The position numbers and the translations under genes were made by a program. The notes beneath the pieces were generated by a model. That model had not been told where the DNA came from, did not search any database, and saw only the letters and a list, made by a program, of their open reading frames with translations. Source: AP-15 sp035570935 (GTDB lineage Bacteria > Pseudomonadota > Alphaproteobacteria > ATCC43930 > CGMCC-115725). Taken from it: DNA of 20,840 nucleotides. Within the stretch, counting starts at the first letter, position 1. The number at the start of each line of letters is the position of its first letter. Shown piece after piece: positions 1 through 7,809 of the stretch. The stretch covers positions 1-20,840 of the forward strand of contig DATMKU010000159.1 in assembly GCA_035570935.1 (NCBI GenBank), read 5' to 3'.

Positions 1-792
1 TTGCGCGAGGGCGGTGCGGTGCGCAATGCGCTCTTGGCGGTGGCATTGGCCAAGCACGGCACGCCCGGCGGCGAGACCACACTGGAAGGCGAGGCCGGAT
101 TTTACCATTCCTATGCCGGCAACAACCGCGGCGAATTGCGCTACAGCTTCACCGGCGACACCCACGCCGATCCGGCGAAAATCACCGAAGGCCTCGGCCA
201 TGACTGGATTTTTCTCGAAACTTTGTACCGGATCTATTCGACCGCCGGCTACAACATCGCCCATGTCGATGTGACCGCGAGCCTGTGCGCAGAGAGCAAT
301 ATCCGCGCCGAGGACATCGACCGTATCGAGGCACTGGTCAACTGGTTCGAGACCGAATACCCGAGCCCGGCTTTCCCGAGCCGCGGTATCGACAACCCGC
401 CGCAGGTCGGCAGCACCCAGTATTTCACCGCCTGGGGGGCGGCGGAGCGCGGCTATCCCCTGCTGAGGGGTGCGGGGCCCGGCCCCGGCGAGGCCGACCC
501 GCCCGCAGTGCTCGACCTGATGCGCCGCGTGACCCTGATCCCGACTGTGCGCCGCACCTTGTTCGGCCCGCGGATCACGGTGTTCTTGAAGGACGGCCGC
601 AGCTTTACGAAAGAGGGCACCGGCCGCGAATTCATCTGGGATTTCGACGAGGAGGCGCGTCGCATCCGCCGCGTCGCCCCCGGCCTCGCGATCCCCGAGG
701 CGCAATTCGCCGAGTTGATCGACGCCTGCCGCCACCTCGACACGATCGACCATGCCGCGCAAAAGCTGATCGCGTTGACCATCCCTTCCTGA
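1..792 (+). CDS. MmgE/PrpD family protein, C-terminal part (5' end outside window)
   Basis: The reading frame is open from the first base of the window and ends at TGA 790-792, giving 263 residues. It matches the C-terminal half of MmgE/PrpD proteins, which include 2-methylcitrate dehydratase and are usually about 450 residues, so roughly the first 190 residues lie outside the window. Family-like stretches are RNALLAVALAKHGTPGG near residues 8-24, the 'GEAGFYHSYAG' segment, and a C-terminal region with 'RITVFLKDGRSFTKEG' typical of the small lid domain. Many family members are hydratases or dehydratases of small carboxylic acids, but the substrate cannot be read from sequence. A TTG sits at base 1, but the reading frame clearly continues upstream in the family, so it should not be taken as the start. 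The next gene is a toxin-antitoxin pair 87 bp downstream and is probably a separate unit. Confidence 0.85.
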   Translation: MREGGAVRNALLAVALAKHGTPGGETTLEGEAGFYHSYAGNNRGELRYSFTGDTHADPAKITEGLGHDWIFLETLYRIYSTAGYNIAHVDVTASLCAESNIRAEDIDRIEALVNWFETEYPSPAFPSRGIDNPPQVGSTQYFTAWGAAERGYPLLRGAGPGPGEADPPAVLDLMRRVTLIPTVRRTLFGPRITVFLKDGRSFTKEGTGREFIWDFDEEARRIRRVAPGLAIPEAQFAELIDACRHLDTIDHAAQKLIALTIPS

Positions 793-879
793 GGAAACCG
801 AAAGGAGCGGACCCAGTGGCGGGACCATTGATCGGGCGGCAGCTTTCGGGCTAAACTAAGTCCGATCTAGGGAGGCTTG

Positions 880-1116
880 ATGCGCATCGTCAATATTCAC
901 GCGGCAAAGACCCAGCTCTCGCGCCTGGTCGATGCCGCCGCTTCCGGCGAAGAGATCATCATCGCCAGATCAGGCAAGCCTATCGCCCGGTTGGGACCGC
1001 TCGCCGCCCCGCGACCGCGACGCCGTCTGGGCATATTGGCGGGAAAGCTGGTCCTGCCGGAGGATTTTGACGCACCGTTACCCGCAGAGGTTTTGGACGC
1101 CTTCGAAGGACGCTGA
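880..1116 (+). CDS. Type II antitoxin, Phd/YefM (VapB-like) family
   Basis: This 78-residue protein starts MRIVNIHAAKTQLSRLVDAA and continues with GEEIIIARSGKPIARLGPL. That is the classic Phd/YefM-type N-terminal DNA-binding fold, in which the 'AKTQLSRLVD' helix and the 'I.R.GKPIARL' strand are conserved. The C-terminal part, rich in Pro, Asp and Glu, would be the toxin-binding tail. The ATG at 880 is preferred over the in-frame TTG at 877 because GGGAGG at 870-875 gives a usual 4-nt spacing to the ATG. The stop TGA (1114-1116) shares its last base with the ATG of the toxin gene, so the two are translationally coupled. Family members repress their own operon by binding palindromes near the promoter. 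The exact toxin-antitoxin subgroup (VapB or Phd) is inference. Confidence 0.9.
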   Translation: MRIVNIHAAKTQLSRLVDAAASGEEIIIARSGKPIARLGPLAAPRPRRRLGILAGKLVLPEDFDAPLPAEVLDAFEGR

Positions 1117-1511
1117 TGCGCGTGCTGCTCGATACCCATGTCCTGCTGTGGGCATTCGCGGAGCCGGCCCGGTTGGACGCGGACACCCGCGCCACGATCG
1201 AAGGCGGCGCCGACGAGGTGCTGTTCAGCGCCGCCAGCATTTGGGAAATCTCCATCAAGGCCAGGCTCGGCCGTGCCGATTTCGCGGTCGCGCCCACCGA
1301 GATAACCCGAGCCGCGCTCGATACCGGGTTCGTCGAGCTGCCGGTCAACTCGAACGCCGCTGCCTTCGTGGCCGAGTTGCCTCTGCTGCACCGCGATCCT
1401 TTCGACCGCATCCTCGTAGCGCAGGCGATCGTCGAGCCCGCGACGCTTCTCACCGCGGATCAGCAGCTGGTGCCGTATTTGGGGATGGTCCGGCATATCG
1501 CCGCGGGCTAG
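1116..1511 (+). CDS. PIN-domain toxin (VapC-like ribonuclease)
   Basis: A 131-residue PIN-domain protein of normal VapC length. The acidic residues expected to hold Mg2+ are all visible: Asp6 in MRVLLDTHVLLWAF, Glu44 in SAASIWEISIK, Asp97 in HRDPFDRILVAQA, and Asp115 in LLTADQ. This HxDPFDRxLxAQA version is typical of the PilT N-terminal subgroup often paired with Phd/YefM antitoxins. VapC toxins cleave tRNA or rRNA when the antitoxin is degraded; the RNA target here is unknown. The gene starts at the ATG overlapping the antitoxin stop by one base. The active site looks intact, so the module is probably functional. It sits between catabolic genes rather than on an obvious mobile element. Confidence 0.92.
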   Translation: MRVLLDTHVLLWAFAEPARLDADTRATIEGGADEVLFSAASIWEISIKARLGRADFAVAPTEITRAALDTGFVELPVNSNAAAFVAELPLLHRDPFDRILVAQAIVEPATLLTADQQLVPYLGMVRHIAAG

Positions 1512-1529
1512 CTCCCGTTTGCGACCGCC

Positions 1530-1547
1530 GGCGACCGGCCGGTCGCC
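1530..1547. promoter_or_regulatory. 18-bp perfect palindrome after the toxin gene
   Basis: GGCGACCGGCCGGTCGCC is a perfect 18-bp inverted repeat with no loop, 18 bp past the toxin stop and about 57 bp before the Rieske oxygenase start. It has no following T-run, so an intrinsic terminator of the usual kind is doubtful. It could be a regulator-binding site for the oxygenase operon or a hairpin ending the toxin transcript. A TAATAT box at 1566-1571 is a possible -10 element for the oxygenase genes, but no convincing -35 box was seen. Confidence 0.4.
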
Positions 1548-1604
1548 CGGGCTTTCGGTGCGGTGTAATATAGGAACCAACAAAACCGAGCACCGGAGTC
1601 TGTC

Positions 1605-2876
1605 ATGCCGCCAGCCGATGGAACCGTGGGACCGCTGATCGAGCCGGGCGCCGACTCGGCCGCGCGGCGCTGGCCCGAGGCCGGCAGCTCGCGGATTCCG
1701 AACTGGGTCTACACCGACCCCGAGATTTTTGCGCGCGAGCAGCGGCATATCTTTGCCGGCCCGAGCTGGCTATACGTCTGCCTCGAAAGCGAGATCCCAA
1801 AACCCGGCGACTTTAAGCGCAGCCGGCTCGGCACGACCGAGGTCGTCGCCGTGCGCGACGGTTCGGGCGAGGTATCCGTCCTCGTCAACCGCTGCGCCCA
1901 TAGGAGCGCACAGTTCTGTTCGGCGGCGCGCGGCTCGGCCAAGGAATTCGTCTGCCCCTATCATCAATGGACCTACGACCTCACGGGCAAATTGCTCGGC
2001 GTACCGTTTCGCCGCGGCTTTCGCGGCCAGGGCGGCATGCCGGCCGACTTCCGCCTGGAGGAGCACGGCCTGCAGCGCCTCGCGGTGGCCCGCCGGCACG
2101 GCGTCGTCTTCGCCAGCTTCTCGGCCGAGACCGAGCCGCTCGAAGAGTATCTCGGCGACAATATGCTCGGCTATTTCGACCGCGTCTTCGACGGCCGCGA
2201 ACTGGTCGTGCTCGGCTATTTGCGCCAGCGCATCCCGAGCAATTGGAAATTGATGTTCGAGAACATCAAGGACCCCTACCACGCCAGCCTGCTGCACGTG
2301 TTCCTGGTCACCTTTGGGCTGTTCCGCCTCGACCAGCGCTCGGCGATCGAGATGGACCCGGCCGGGCGACATGCGGTGCTGGTCAGCCGCAAGGGCGAGC
2401 AGCAGGAAAACGAGGCGACGAGGCAGATGCGCGCGTTCAAGTCGAACTTCACTCTGCGCGACCCGCGCCTGTTGGAGCCGGTGCGCGAGTTCCCAGGCGA
2501 AGCGACCGTCGTCATGCAGACGTTTTGGCCCAACCTGATCGTACAGCAACAGTCGAATACATTAGCGACGCGGCAGATCATCCCGATCGATGCCGGGCAT
2601 TTCGACCTCGCCTGGACTTTTTTCGGCTATGCCGACGACGCCCCGGAGATGCGCCAGCGGCGCTTGCGCCAGGCCAATCTGATGGGCCCGGCGGGGCTCG
2701 TCTCGCTCGACGACAGCGAGGCGATGCTGCTCTCGCAAGCCGGGATCGACGGCAACGACGATGCCCTTTGCGTCGCCGAGATGGGCGGACGCGCCGTTCA
2801 TGACGAGCCGCACATGGTGACGGAGACCGCGATCCGCGGCCTCTACCAATACTATTGCCGGGTCATGCGCCTCTGA
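1605..2876 (+). CDS. Rieske non-heme iron oxygenase, large (alpha) subunit; salicylate 5-hydroxylase/anthranilate dioxygenase type
   Basis: A 423-residue oxygenase component, the same size as NagG. The Rieske [2Fe-2S] ligands are Cys97-x-His99 (NRCAHRS) and Cys117-x2-His120 (VCPYHQW). In the catalytic domain, NWKLMFENIKDPYHASLLH places the bridging Asp223 and the iron ligands His226 and His231; the third ligand is probably Asp369 or Asp370 in SLDDSE. Phrases such as GVPFRRG, EEHGLQRL, RQRIP.NWKLM.ENIKDPYH and MVTETAIRG are those I know from NagG (salicylate 5-hydroxylase) and AndAc. The protein would hydroxylate an aromatic acid using electrons from a ferredoxin and a reductase, neither encoded in this window. 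GGAG at 1595-1598 supports the ATG at 1605. The small-subunit gene follows after 5 bp. The exact substrate cannot be settled from sequence. Confidence 0.93.
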   Translation: MPPADGTVGPLIEPGADSAARRWPEAGSSRIPNWVYTDPEIFAREQRHIFAGPSWLYVCLESEIPKPGDFKRSRLGTTEVVAVRDGSGEVSVLVNRCAHRSAQFCSAARGSAKEFVCPYHQWTYDLTGKLLGVPFRRGFRGQGGMPADFRLEEHGLQRLAVARRHGVVFASFSAETEPLEEYLGDNMLGYFDRVFDGRELVVLGYLRQRIPSNWKLMFENIKDPYHASLLHVFLVTFGLFRLDQRSAIEMDPAGRHAVLVSRKGEQQENEATRQMRAFKSNFTLRDPRLLEPVREFPGEATVVMQTFWPNLIVQQQSNTLATRQIIPIDAGHFDLAWTFFGYADDAPEMRQRRLRQANLMGPAGLVSLDDSEAMLLSQAGIDGNDDALCVAEMGGRAVHDEPHMVTETAIRGLYQYYCRVMRL

Positions 2877-2881
2877 GCGCG

Positions 2882-3376
2882 ATGATCGCCGCACCCGGTC
2901 TCGACGCGCCGGCAGCATTGCGCACGCGGCTCGCCGATCTTTATTGCGCCTACGCCGATGCGCTCGACGAGGGCGAGCTTGAGGCCTGGCCGAATTTTTT
3001 CACCGAGGATTGTGTTTACAAGATCATCCCGCGCGATAATTTCGAGCAGGGGATGCCGATCGCGCTGGTCTATTGCGAGAGCCGCGACATGCTGATCGAC
3101 CGGGTCGTCGCGATCCGCGAAACGGCGCTTTATGTGCCGCGGCTGATCCGGCATCTGACCGGCAACATCCGGTTGCGCGAGATCGCTGCCGGCGGCCTTC
3201 GCCTGACCGCCAGCTTCGCGCTGTTTCAAACCATGGTCGACCGCCCGTCCGAGCTGTTCATGTGCGGCCGCTATCACGACCGGGTGATCGACGATGGCGC
3301 CGGGCTGCGCTTTGCCGAGCGGATCTGCGTCTACGATTCGACGATCGTCCCGACCTCGCTCGTCTACCCGGTTTAG
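2882..3376 (+). CDS. Aromatic-ring-hydroxylating oxygenase, small (beta) subunit
   Basis: A 164-residue protein of the ring-hydroxylating dioxygenase beta-subunit family (SnoaL/NTF2-like cone fold). Recognisable stretches are the N-terminal helix followed by EAWPNFFTEDCVYKIIPRDN, the NFEQGMPIALV segment, and the C-terminal CVYDSTIVPTSLVYPV, closely like the NagH/AndAd small subunits (..RENFEQGLP.., CVYDSEMIPNSVIYP). Beta subunits are structural and carry no metal ligands; they form alpha3beta3 hexamers with the Rieske subunit. The ATG at 2882, 5 bp after the large-subunit stop, is the likely start; an in-frame TTG at 2855 would overlap the previous gene. No strong Shine-Dalgarno sequence is visible, so translation probably depends on coupling to the upstream gene. 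This completes the oxygenase component, but no electron-transfer genes follow. Confidence 0.9.
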   Translation: MIAAPGLDAPAALRTRLADLYCAYADALDEGELEAWPNFFTEDCVYKIIPRDNFEQGMPIALVYCESRDMLIDRVVAIRETALYVPRLIRHLTGNIRLREIAAGGLRLTASFALFQTMVDRPSELFMCGRYHDRVIDDGAGLRFAERICVYDSTIVPTSLVYPV

Positions 3377-3544
3377 TGTTCTGAACCAAAAGTTCGCGAT
3401 AAATGGACAGCATCGTCGCCTTGGGTTGCTGCATCGGCCTCGTCCGCATTGTCGACGGCGCGTTGGTTTGGGGGTAAACAGCGATCGATGCTGACCGCGC
3501 ATCGGAGCATATCGTCCGGCCGCCGCCACCGGGGGGAACCGTGA
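3377..3544 (+). other. Intergenic spacer before the glycosyltransferase gene
   Basis: This 168-bp gap holds no gene that I can support. A purine-rich GGGGGG run at about 3532-3537, ending 7 bases before the ATG at 3545, can serve as ribosome binding site. It probably carries the promoter for the next gene, but no clear -35/-10 pair stands out. Confidence 0.4.
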
Positions 3545-4996
3545 ATGCCGGTTGGTTCGATCCTCGTCTACGTAACCAGCGACGTCGACAACGCGCTCGG
3601 CGAAAATGTCCTAAAGTTGCCGTTGTTGCTAGCGCTCAGCGCCGGTTTTCCGACGGCGAAGATCGCGTGGGTTCCGGGCACCAGCGGCGAGTTTTATCTG
3701 CGCCGCTCGCTGGCGCCCTTGGTCGACGGGCGGATCGCCGAGTTCATCACCGACCTCGACATTCCGGTCGATCCGCGCGCGGCGATCCGCGCCAAGCATC
3801 CGATCTTGAAGCGCCGTTTCGACCTGATCATCGATACGCAGCGTTACCTCGGCCGCACCTTGTTTCTGCGGCGCATCCCCCATCGCCGCTTTATCAGCGG
3901 GACCTGGCGATACCTGTTTTCCAACGCCCGCCCGCCGCGCGGCCTGCCGGTTCGCCCACCGCGCCTGACCGACAAGCTGTTGGGCTTGGCGGCGGCGGCG
4001 GCGGGACACGAGATCCCGGTATCCAATCCGATCCCCCTGCCGCCGGCACTGCGCGCCCGCGCGGCGGCGCTGCTGCCGGCGGGCCCGACCTACGTCGCGC
4101 TGGCTCCCGGCGCCGGGGTAAAGCACACCGGAAAATGCTGGCCGCTCGACTCCTTTATTGCTCTCGCTCGGCAGCAGGTCGAACGCGGCCGTGTCCCGCT
4201 GTTTTTTGTCGGCCCGGCCGAACTCGACTGGTGCGAGCGGTTGCGCTGGGCCGTACCCGAGGCGTTGTTCCCGGAGCAGGAAGCCCACTCGACCACCCCG
4301 GCGGAGATCCGCGGCCCGAGCCTTGTCCCGGCACTCGCCGAGCGCGTATCGGCGGCGGTCGCGAACTGTTCCGGCACCGGCCATCTTTTGGCCGCCGGCG
4401 GAGCCCCGATGGTTTCGCTCTACGGACCGACCCGCCCGGAGAAATACGCGCCGTTCTCGCGGGCCTTGATCTGCATCAAGGCTCAGGACTTTGGCGCTGA
4501 GCAGCTCGATGCTATCCCGGTCGATGTCGTCGCCGCGGCGCTCGAACGGCAGCTGCCGGTCGGCCCCGCATCCCGACAAATCAGTGCACCCCAGCCTCGA
4601 TTGGCTACCGAGGCGATCGTCGTGCCGATCTCGGTCGGTGAACTTCTTGACAAGATCACAATCCTCGAAATCAAGGCCGAGCGGATCATCGACCGGGCGA
4701 AACAGGCCAATGTGATGCGCGAGCTCGATTGGCTCAACGCCGTGCGCGCCCGGGAGGTTGCGCCGACGCCGGAACTGGAGGCGCTGCACCAGGAACTGGC
4801 GGCAGTCAATCGTCGGCTGTGGGACGTCGAGGACGCCCTCCGCCAATCCGAGCGGAACGAACGATTTGACCGGCCTTTTGTCGAATTGGCGCGCAGCGTA
4901 TACCGCTGCAATGATCGGCGGGCCGCCCTCAAACGCGAGATCAACCGCCTGACCGGATCCAGCATTATCGAGGAGAAGTCATATCTCGACCATTAG
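3545..4996 (+). CDS. Glycosyltransferase family 9 protein fused to a DUF6165 domain
   Basis: A 483-residue two-domain protein. Residues 1-340 look like a GT9 glycosyltransferase (ADP-heptose:LPS heptosyltransferase family). The N-terminal half has IDTQRYLGRT near 96-105. The sugar-nucleotide half has VALAPGAGVKHTGKCWP at 184-200 and FVGPAE, and the hallmark NCSGTGHLLAAGGAPMVSLY at 274-293 is followed by GPTRPEKY. Residues about 355-481 match DUF6165: VPISVGELLDKITILEIKAE, then VNRRLWDVEDALR and ARSVYRCNDRRAALKREINR, ending with the family-like EEKSY. GT9 enzymes add heptose or related sugars to lipopolysaccharide or other surface glycans at the cytoplasmic face of the inner membrane. DUF6165 has no known activity and, to my knowledge, is usually a short stand-alone protein near glycan or TPR genes. 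The ATG at 3545 is chosen for its purine-rich upstream run. Confidence 0.85.
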   Translation: MPVGSILVYVTSDVDNALGENVLKLPLLLALSAGFPTAKIAWVPGTSGEFYLRRSLAPLVDGRIAEFITDLDIPVDPRAAIRAKHPILKRRFDLIIDTQRYLGRTLFLRRIPHRRFISGTWRYLFSNARPPRGLPVRPPRLTDKLLGLAAAAAGHEIPVSNPIPLPPALRARAAALLPAGPTYVALAPGAGVKHTGKCWPLDSFIALARQQVERGRVPLFFVGPAELDWCERLRWAVPEALFPEQEAHSTTPAEIRGPSLVPALAERVSAAVANCSGTGHLLAAGGAPMVSLYGPTRPEKYAPFSRALICIKAQDFGAEQLDAIPVDVVAAALERQLPVGPASRQISAPQPRLATEAIVVPISVGELLDKITILEIKAERIIDRAKQANVMRELDWLNAVRAREVAPTPELEALHQELAAVNRRLWDVEDALRQSERNERFDRPFVELARSVYRCNDRRAALKREINRLTGSSIIEEKSYLDH

Positions 4997-5015
4997 CACT
5001 CACGGGGCTGCAGTG

Positions 5016-5645
5016 ATGCAGGGCGTCGGCCTACCCGACCGTGCGCGGGCCCTGCTCGACTTCTGGTTCGGGGGACCCGATGACCCCGACCGCGAGCGCC
5101 ATCGCGAGATCTGGTTTAAGAGCAATAATGAGTTCGACGCGGCATTGCGCCACGAGTTTCTCGCCGATTACGAAGCGGCGGCGGCTGGCGCGCTGCGGTA
5201 CTGGGAAACTTCGCCAGAGGGCGCGCTCGCTTTGGTGCTGCTGCTCGACCAGGTGCCGCGCAATATCTTCCGCGGCACGCCGCGCGCTTATGCCAGCGAT
5301 GCAGCGGCGCTCAGCGCGGCGGAACGAGCGATCGAGCGCGCTTTCGACCAACTGGTCCCCCAAGTCTGGCGGCTGTTTTTCTACATGCCCTTTCATCACA
5401 GCGAGGACATCGCCGACCAACGCCGCGCGGTGGCGCTGTTCGACGCTCTGCCGCGAAACCCCGATCGCCGCGGTTCTCTGCGCCGCTACGGGCACCCCTA
5501 TATCGAGGTCATCGAGCGCTTCGGCCGCTTTCCGCACCGCAACGCAATTCTCGGTCGAGAATCGACCGCCGAGGAGCTCGCCTTTCTCGAAGAGTGTCGG
5601 CTTGGACAGCCATCCGGCGCAGCCGGACCCAGTCGAGAACAGTGA
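5016..5645 (+). CDS. DUF924 family protein
   Basis: A 209-residue all-helical protein of the DUF924 family, at full family length. Typical stretches are ARALLDFWFGG near the start, the REIWFKSNNEFD segment, LVLLLDQVPRNIFRGTPRAY, FFYMPFHHSEDIADQRRAV and the C-terminal IERFGRFPHRNAILGRES. The fold is predicted to be TPR-like. No enzymatic role is established for the family, and none can be deduced here. The ATG at 5016 is 19 bp after the preceding stop. An in-frame GTG sits directly before it at 5013, and there is no strong ribosome binding site. Its close spacing to the GT9-DUF6165 gene upstream, and a 51-bp gap to the hydrolase gene downstream, suggest joint transcription. Confidence 0.9.
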   Translation: MQGVGLPDRARALLDFWFGGPDDPDRERHREIWFKSNNEFDAALRHEFLADYEAAAAGALRYWETSPEGALALVLLLDQVPRNIFRGTPRAYASDAAALSAAERAIERAFDQLVPQVWRLFFYMPFHHSEDIADQRRAVALFDALPRNPDRRGSLRRYGHPYIEVIERFGRFPHRNAILGRESTAEELAFLEECRLGQPSGAAGPSREQ

Positions 5646-5696
5646 TTGCGGCGCTGGGCGCTGTCGCGCGGAAATCGGGTCACGGGGAGTAGGATC

Positions 5697-7661
5697 ATGA
5701 CCATCACCAAGCTCAGCGTCGCTGGGGTCGCCGATTTCGCCGAGGGCCGCGAATTCGGCAACGCCGGCCCCTATGTGAGGATCTACGGGGTCGCGGGCGG
5801 CGAACTCGATCCGGCCGCGGCAGAGAACAGCGTCATCGCCGAACTCGACAAGGCCGAACGCAACCATCGCGGGATGGTCGAGTACGAGGCGGATTTCTTC
5901 ATTCTGCGCCCGGCCGACCCACGGCGCGGCAGCGGGGTGCTGGTCTACGATGTGACCAACCGCGGCCGCAAGGTGATCCTCGGCCGGCTCGACGAAGCGC
6001 CGGGCGACGCCGACACCAACAATCCCCGGACGGAGCGGGATGCCGGGCTCGCCTTCACCTTGGGGCGCGGTTACAGCCTCGTCTGGTCGGGTTGGGATTC
6101 GGGGGCGCCGCGCGTCAATAACGGCATGACCGCGCAGTTGCCGGCGGCGCTCGAAAACGGCAAGCCGATGACCCGGCGGATTCGCGACGAGTTCCACATC
6201 GGCACCCGCGCGCCGGGCACGGGCGACGCTGTGCGGCTGAGTTATCCGGCCGTCTCGGCCGACCCGCGCCAAGCTCGGCTGACTGTTCGCGACCGCGAAA
6301 GCGACGCGCGCACCGAGATCCCGGCCGAGGCCTGGGAATTTGTCGACGAGCGGACGATCCGGCTGTTGCCGGCCGGCACGCTGTTCGCTCCGTACAAAAT
6401 CTACGAGATATGGTACGAGGCCATGGGATCGCGTGTCATGGGCATTGGCTTTGCCGCGACCCGCGACCTGGTCTCGTTCCTGCGCTACGAACAAGCCGAC
6501 CGCGACGGGACGAGAAGCCCGATGATCGCCGACGGGAGCGGCGTCGGCGGCGCCGGGATCACCCACGCGCTCGCTTTTGGCGTCTCGCAGGCCGGCCGGT
6601 TTCTGCGCCATTTTCTCGAGCTCGGGATGAATGACGACGGGTATGGCCGGCGGGTTTTCGACGGTGTGCTGAGCCATGTCGCCGGCGCCGGCAAGGTCTT
6701 CGCCAACCACAGCTTTGCGATGCCGGGCCGCACCGCGACGCAACACGAGGATCGGCTCTACCCGGAGAACTGGTTTCCGTTTGGCAATGCGGTGACGACC
6801 GATCCGTTCTCCGGCCGGTCCGCAGCAATTTTGCAGGGTCGGCCGACCGATCCCCTGATGATCGAGGTCAACACCTCGACCGAATACTGGCAAAAGGGCG
6901 CCTCGCTGGTGCACACCGATCCGACCGGTCGCGAGGACGCCGAATTGCCGGCCACGGTGCGGGCTTACATGATCGCCGGGACCCAGCACGGCGGCGGCCC
7001 GGGTACCGACCCGAGCCCCGGCCCGTGCGTCAACCCGCGCAATCCGCACAGTGCAAGCCCGGCATTGCGGGCATTGTTCGTGGCTCTCGAAGATTGGGTG
7101 CGGACCGGCGCGGCGCCGCCGCCGAGCCGGGTCCCGTCGATCGCCAAGGGGACGGCGGTCGATGCGAAAAGTGTCAAGATGCCGGCGGTCGCGGGCTTTG
7201 CCGTCGCATCCGGCGCCAACCGCATTGCCGCTCCGGTCGACTGGGTCGATCCGCCGGCGCGACTCGACAATTTCTACGGCACCCGCGTCTGCGCGGTCGA
7301 TGCCGACGGCAACGAGGTGGCGGGCGTCCGCCTGCCGGCGATCGCGGCGCCGCTCGGCACCTATACCGGGTGGAACGTCTATCGCGCACAGCCCGGCGAA
7401 TTGGCCGACCGCGACGGCTCGCTGATCCCGTTCGCCCGCACCAAGCGCGAGCGCGAAGCTGCGGGCGACCCGCGCCCGTCGCTCGAAGAGCGCTACGGCA
7501 GCCGAGACAAGTATGTCGCACAGGTGAAAGCGGTGGCCGAGGCGCTGGTGGCCGACCGGCTGCTGCTGCCCGCCGACGTGGATGCCTATGTCAAAGCCGC
7601 GGAGAAATGCGACCGGTTCCGACTTCGCGGTCCGAGACTTTCGGGTCGCGCCCGGCGATGA
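5697..7661 (+). CDS. Alpha/beta-hydrolase domain protein (Abhydrolase_10 type)
   Basis: A 654-residue protein of the large alpha/beta-hydrolase family known as Abhydrolase_10 (PF20091). It opens with the family's typical N-terminal strand region (VADFAEGREFGNAGPYVRIY) and GVLVYDVTNRGRK. The nucleophile elbow is GVSQAGR with Ser297, and a candidate catalytic His lies in IAGTQHGGG further on. Related proteins are esterases or lipid hydrolases, but the substrate is unknown. Many relatives have export signals; this one has none. The ATG at 5697 is preferred to the in-frame start 51 bp upstream because GGGGAGTAGG at 5684-5693 lies just before it and the family similarity begins there. It follows the DUF924 gene and precedes a beta-propeller gene by about 150 bp. 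The last 15 or so residues are Arg-rich and not obviously conserved. Confidence 0.85.
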   Translation: MTITKLSVAGVADFAEGREFGNAGPYVRIYGVAGGELDPAAAENSVIAELDKAERNHRGMVEYEADFFILRPADPRRGSGVLVYDVTNRGRKVILGRLDEAPGDADTNNPRTERDAGLAFTLGRGYSLVWSGWDSGAPRVNNGMTAQLPAALENGKPMTRRIRDEFHIGTRAPGTGDAVRLSYPAVSADPRQARLTVRDRESDARTEIPAEAWEFVDERTIRLLPAGTLFAPYKIYEIWYEAMGSRVMGIGFAATRDLVSFLRYEQADRDGTRSPMIADGSGVGGAGITHALAFGVSQAGRFLRHFLELGMNDDGYGRRVFDGVLSHVAGAGKVFANHSFAMPGRTATQHEDRLYPENWFPFGNAVTTDPFSGRSAAILQGRPTDPLMIEVNTSTEYWQKGASLVHTDPTGREDAELPATVRAYMIAGTQHGGGPGTDPSPGPCVNPRNPHSASPALRALFVALEDWVRTGAAPPPSRVPSIAKGTAVDAKSVKMPAVAGFAVASGANRIAAPVDWVDPPARLDNFYGTRVCAVDADGNEVAGVRLPAIAAPLGTYTGWNVYRAQPGELADRDGSLIPFARTKREREAAGDPRPSLEERYGSRDKYVAQVKAVAEALVADRLLLPADVDAYVKAAEKCDRFRLRGPRLSGRARR

Positions 7662-7809
7662 CGCCATTTCCCGGCGGCGACGAAACGGTCTGATCCGAAA
7701 GCCGAACAGTTTTTGCGGCCGTGCGGCTTGCCGGCCGCGCCGGGTCAGCGCAGCATCGCGCCAGCCGCGGCGGAGCGCGGCGAACCAAGCAAATGATGGG
7801 AGGATCCCG

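Noticed and set aside
3629..4846. A 405-codon minus-strand open frame opposite the GT9-DUF6165 gene
   Set aside because: The plus-strand product matches two known families along its length, so the antisense frame is a shadow.
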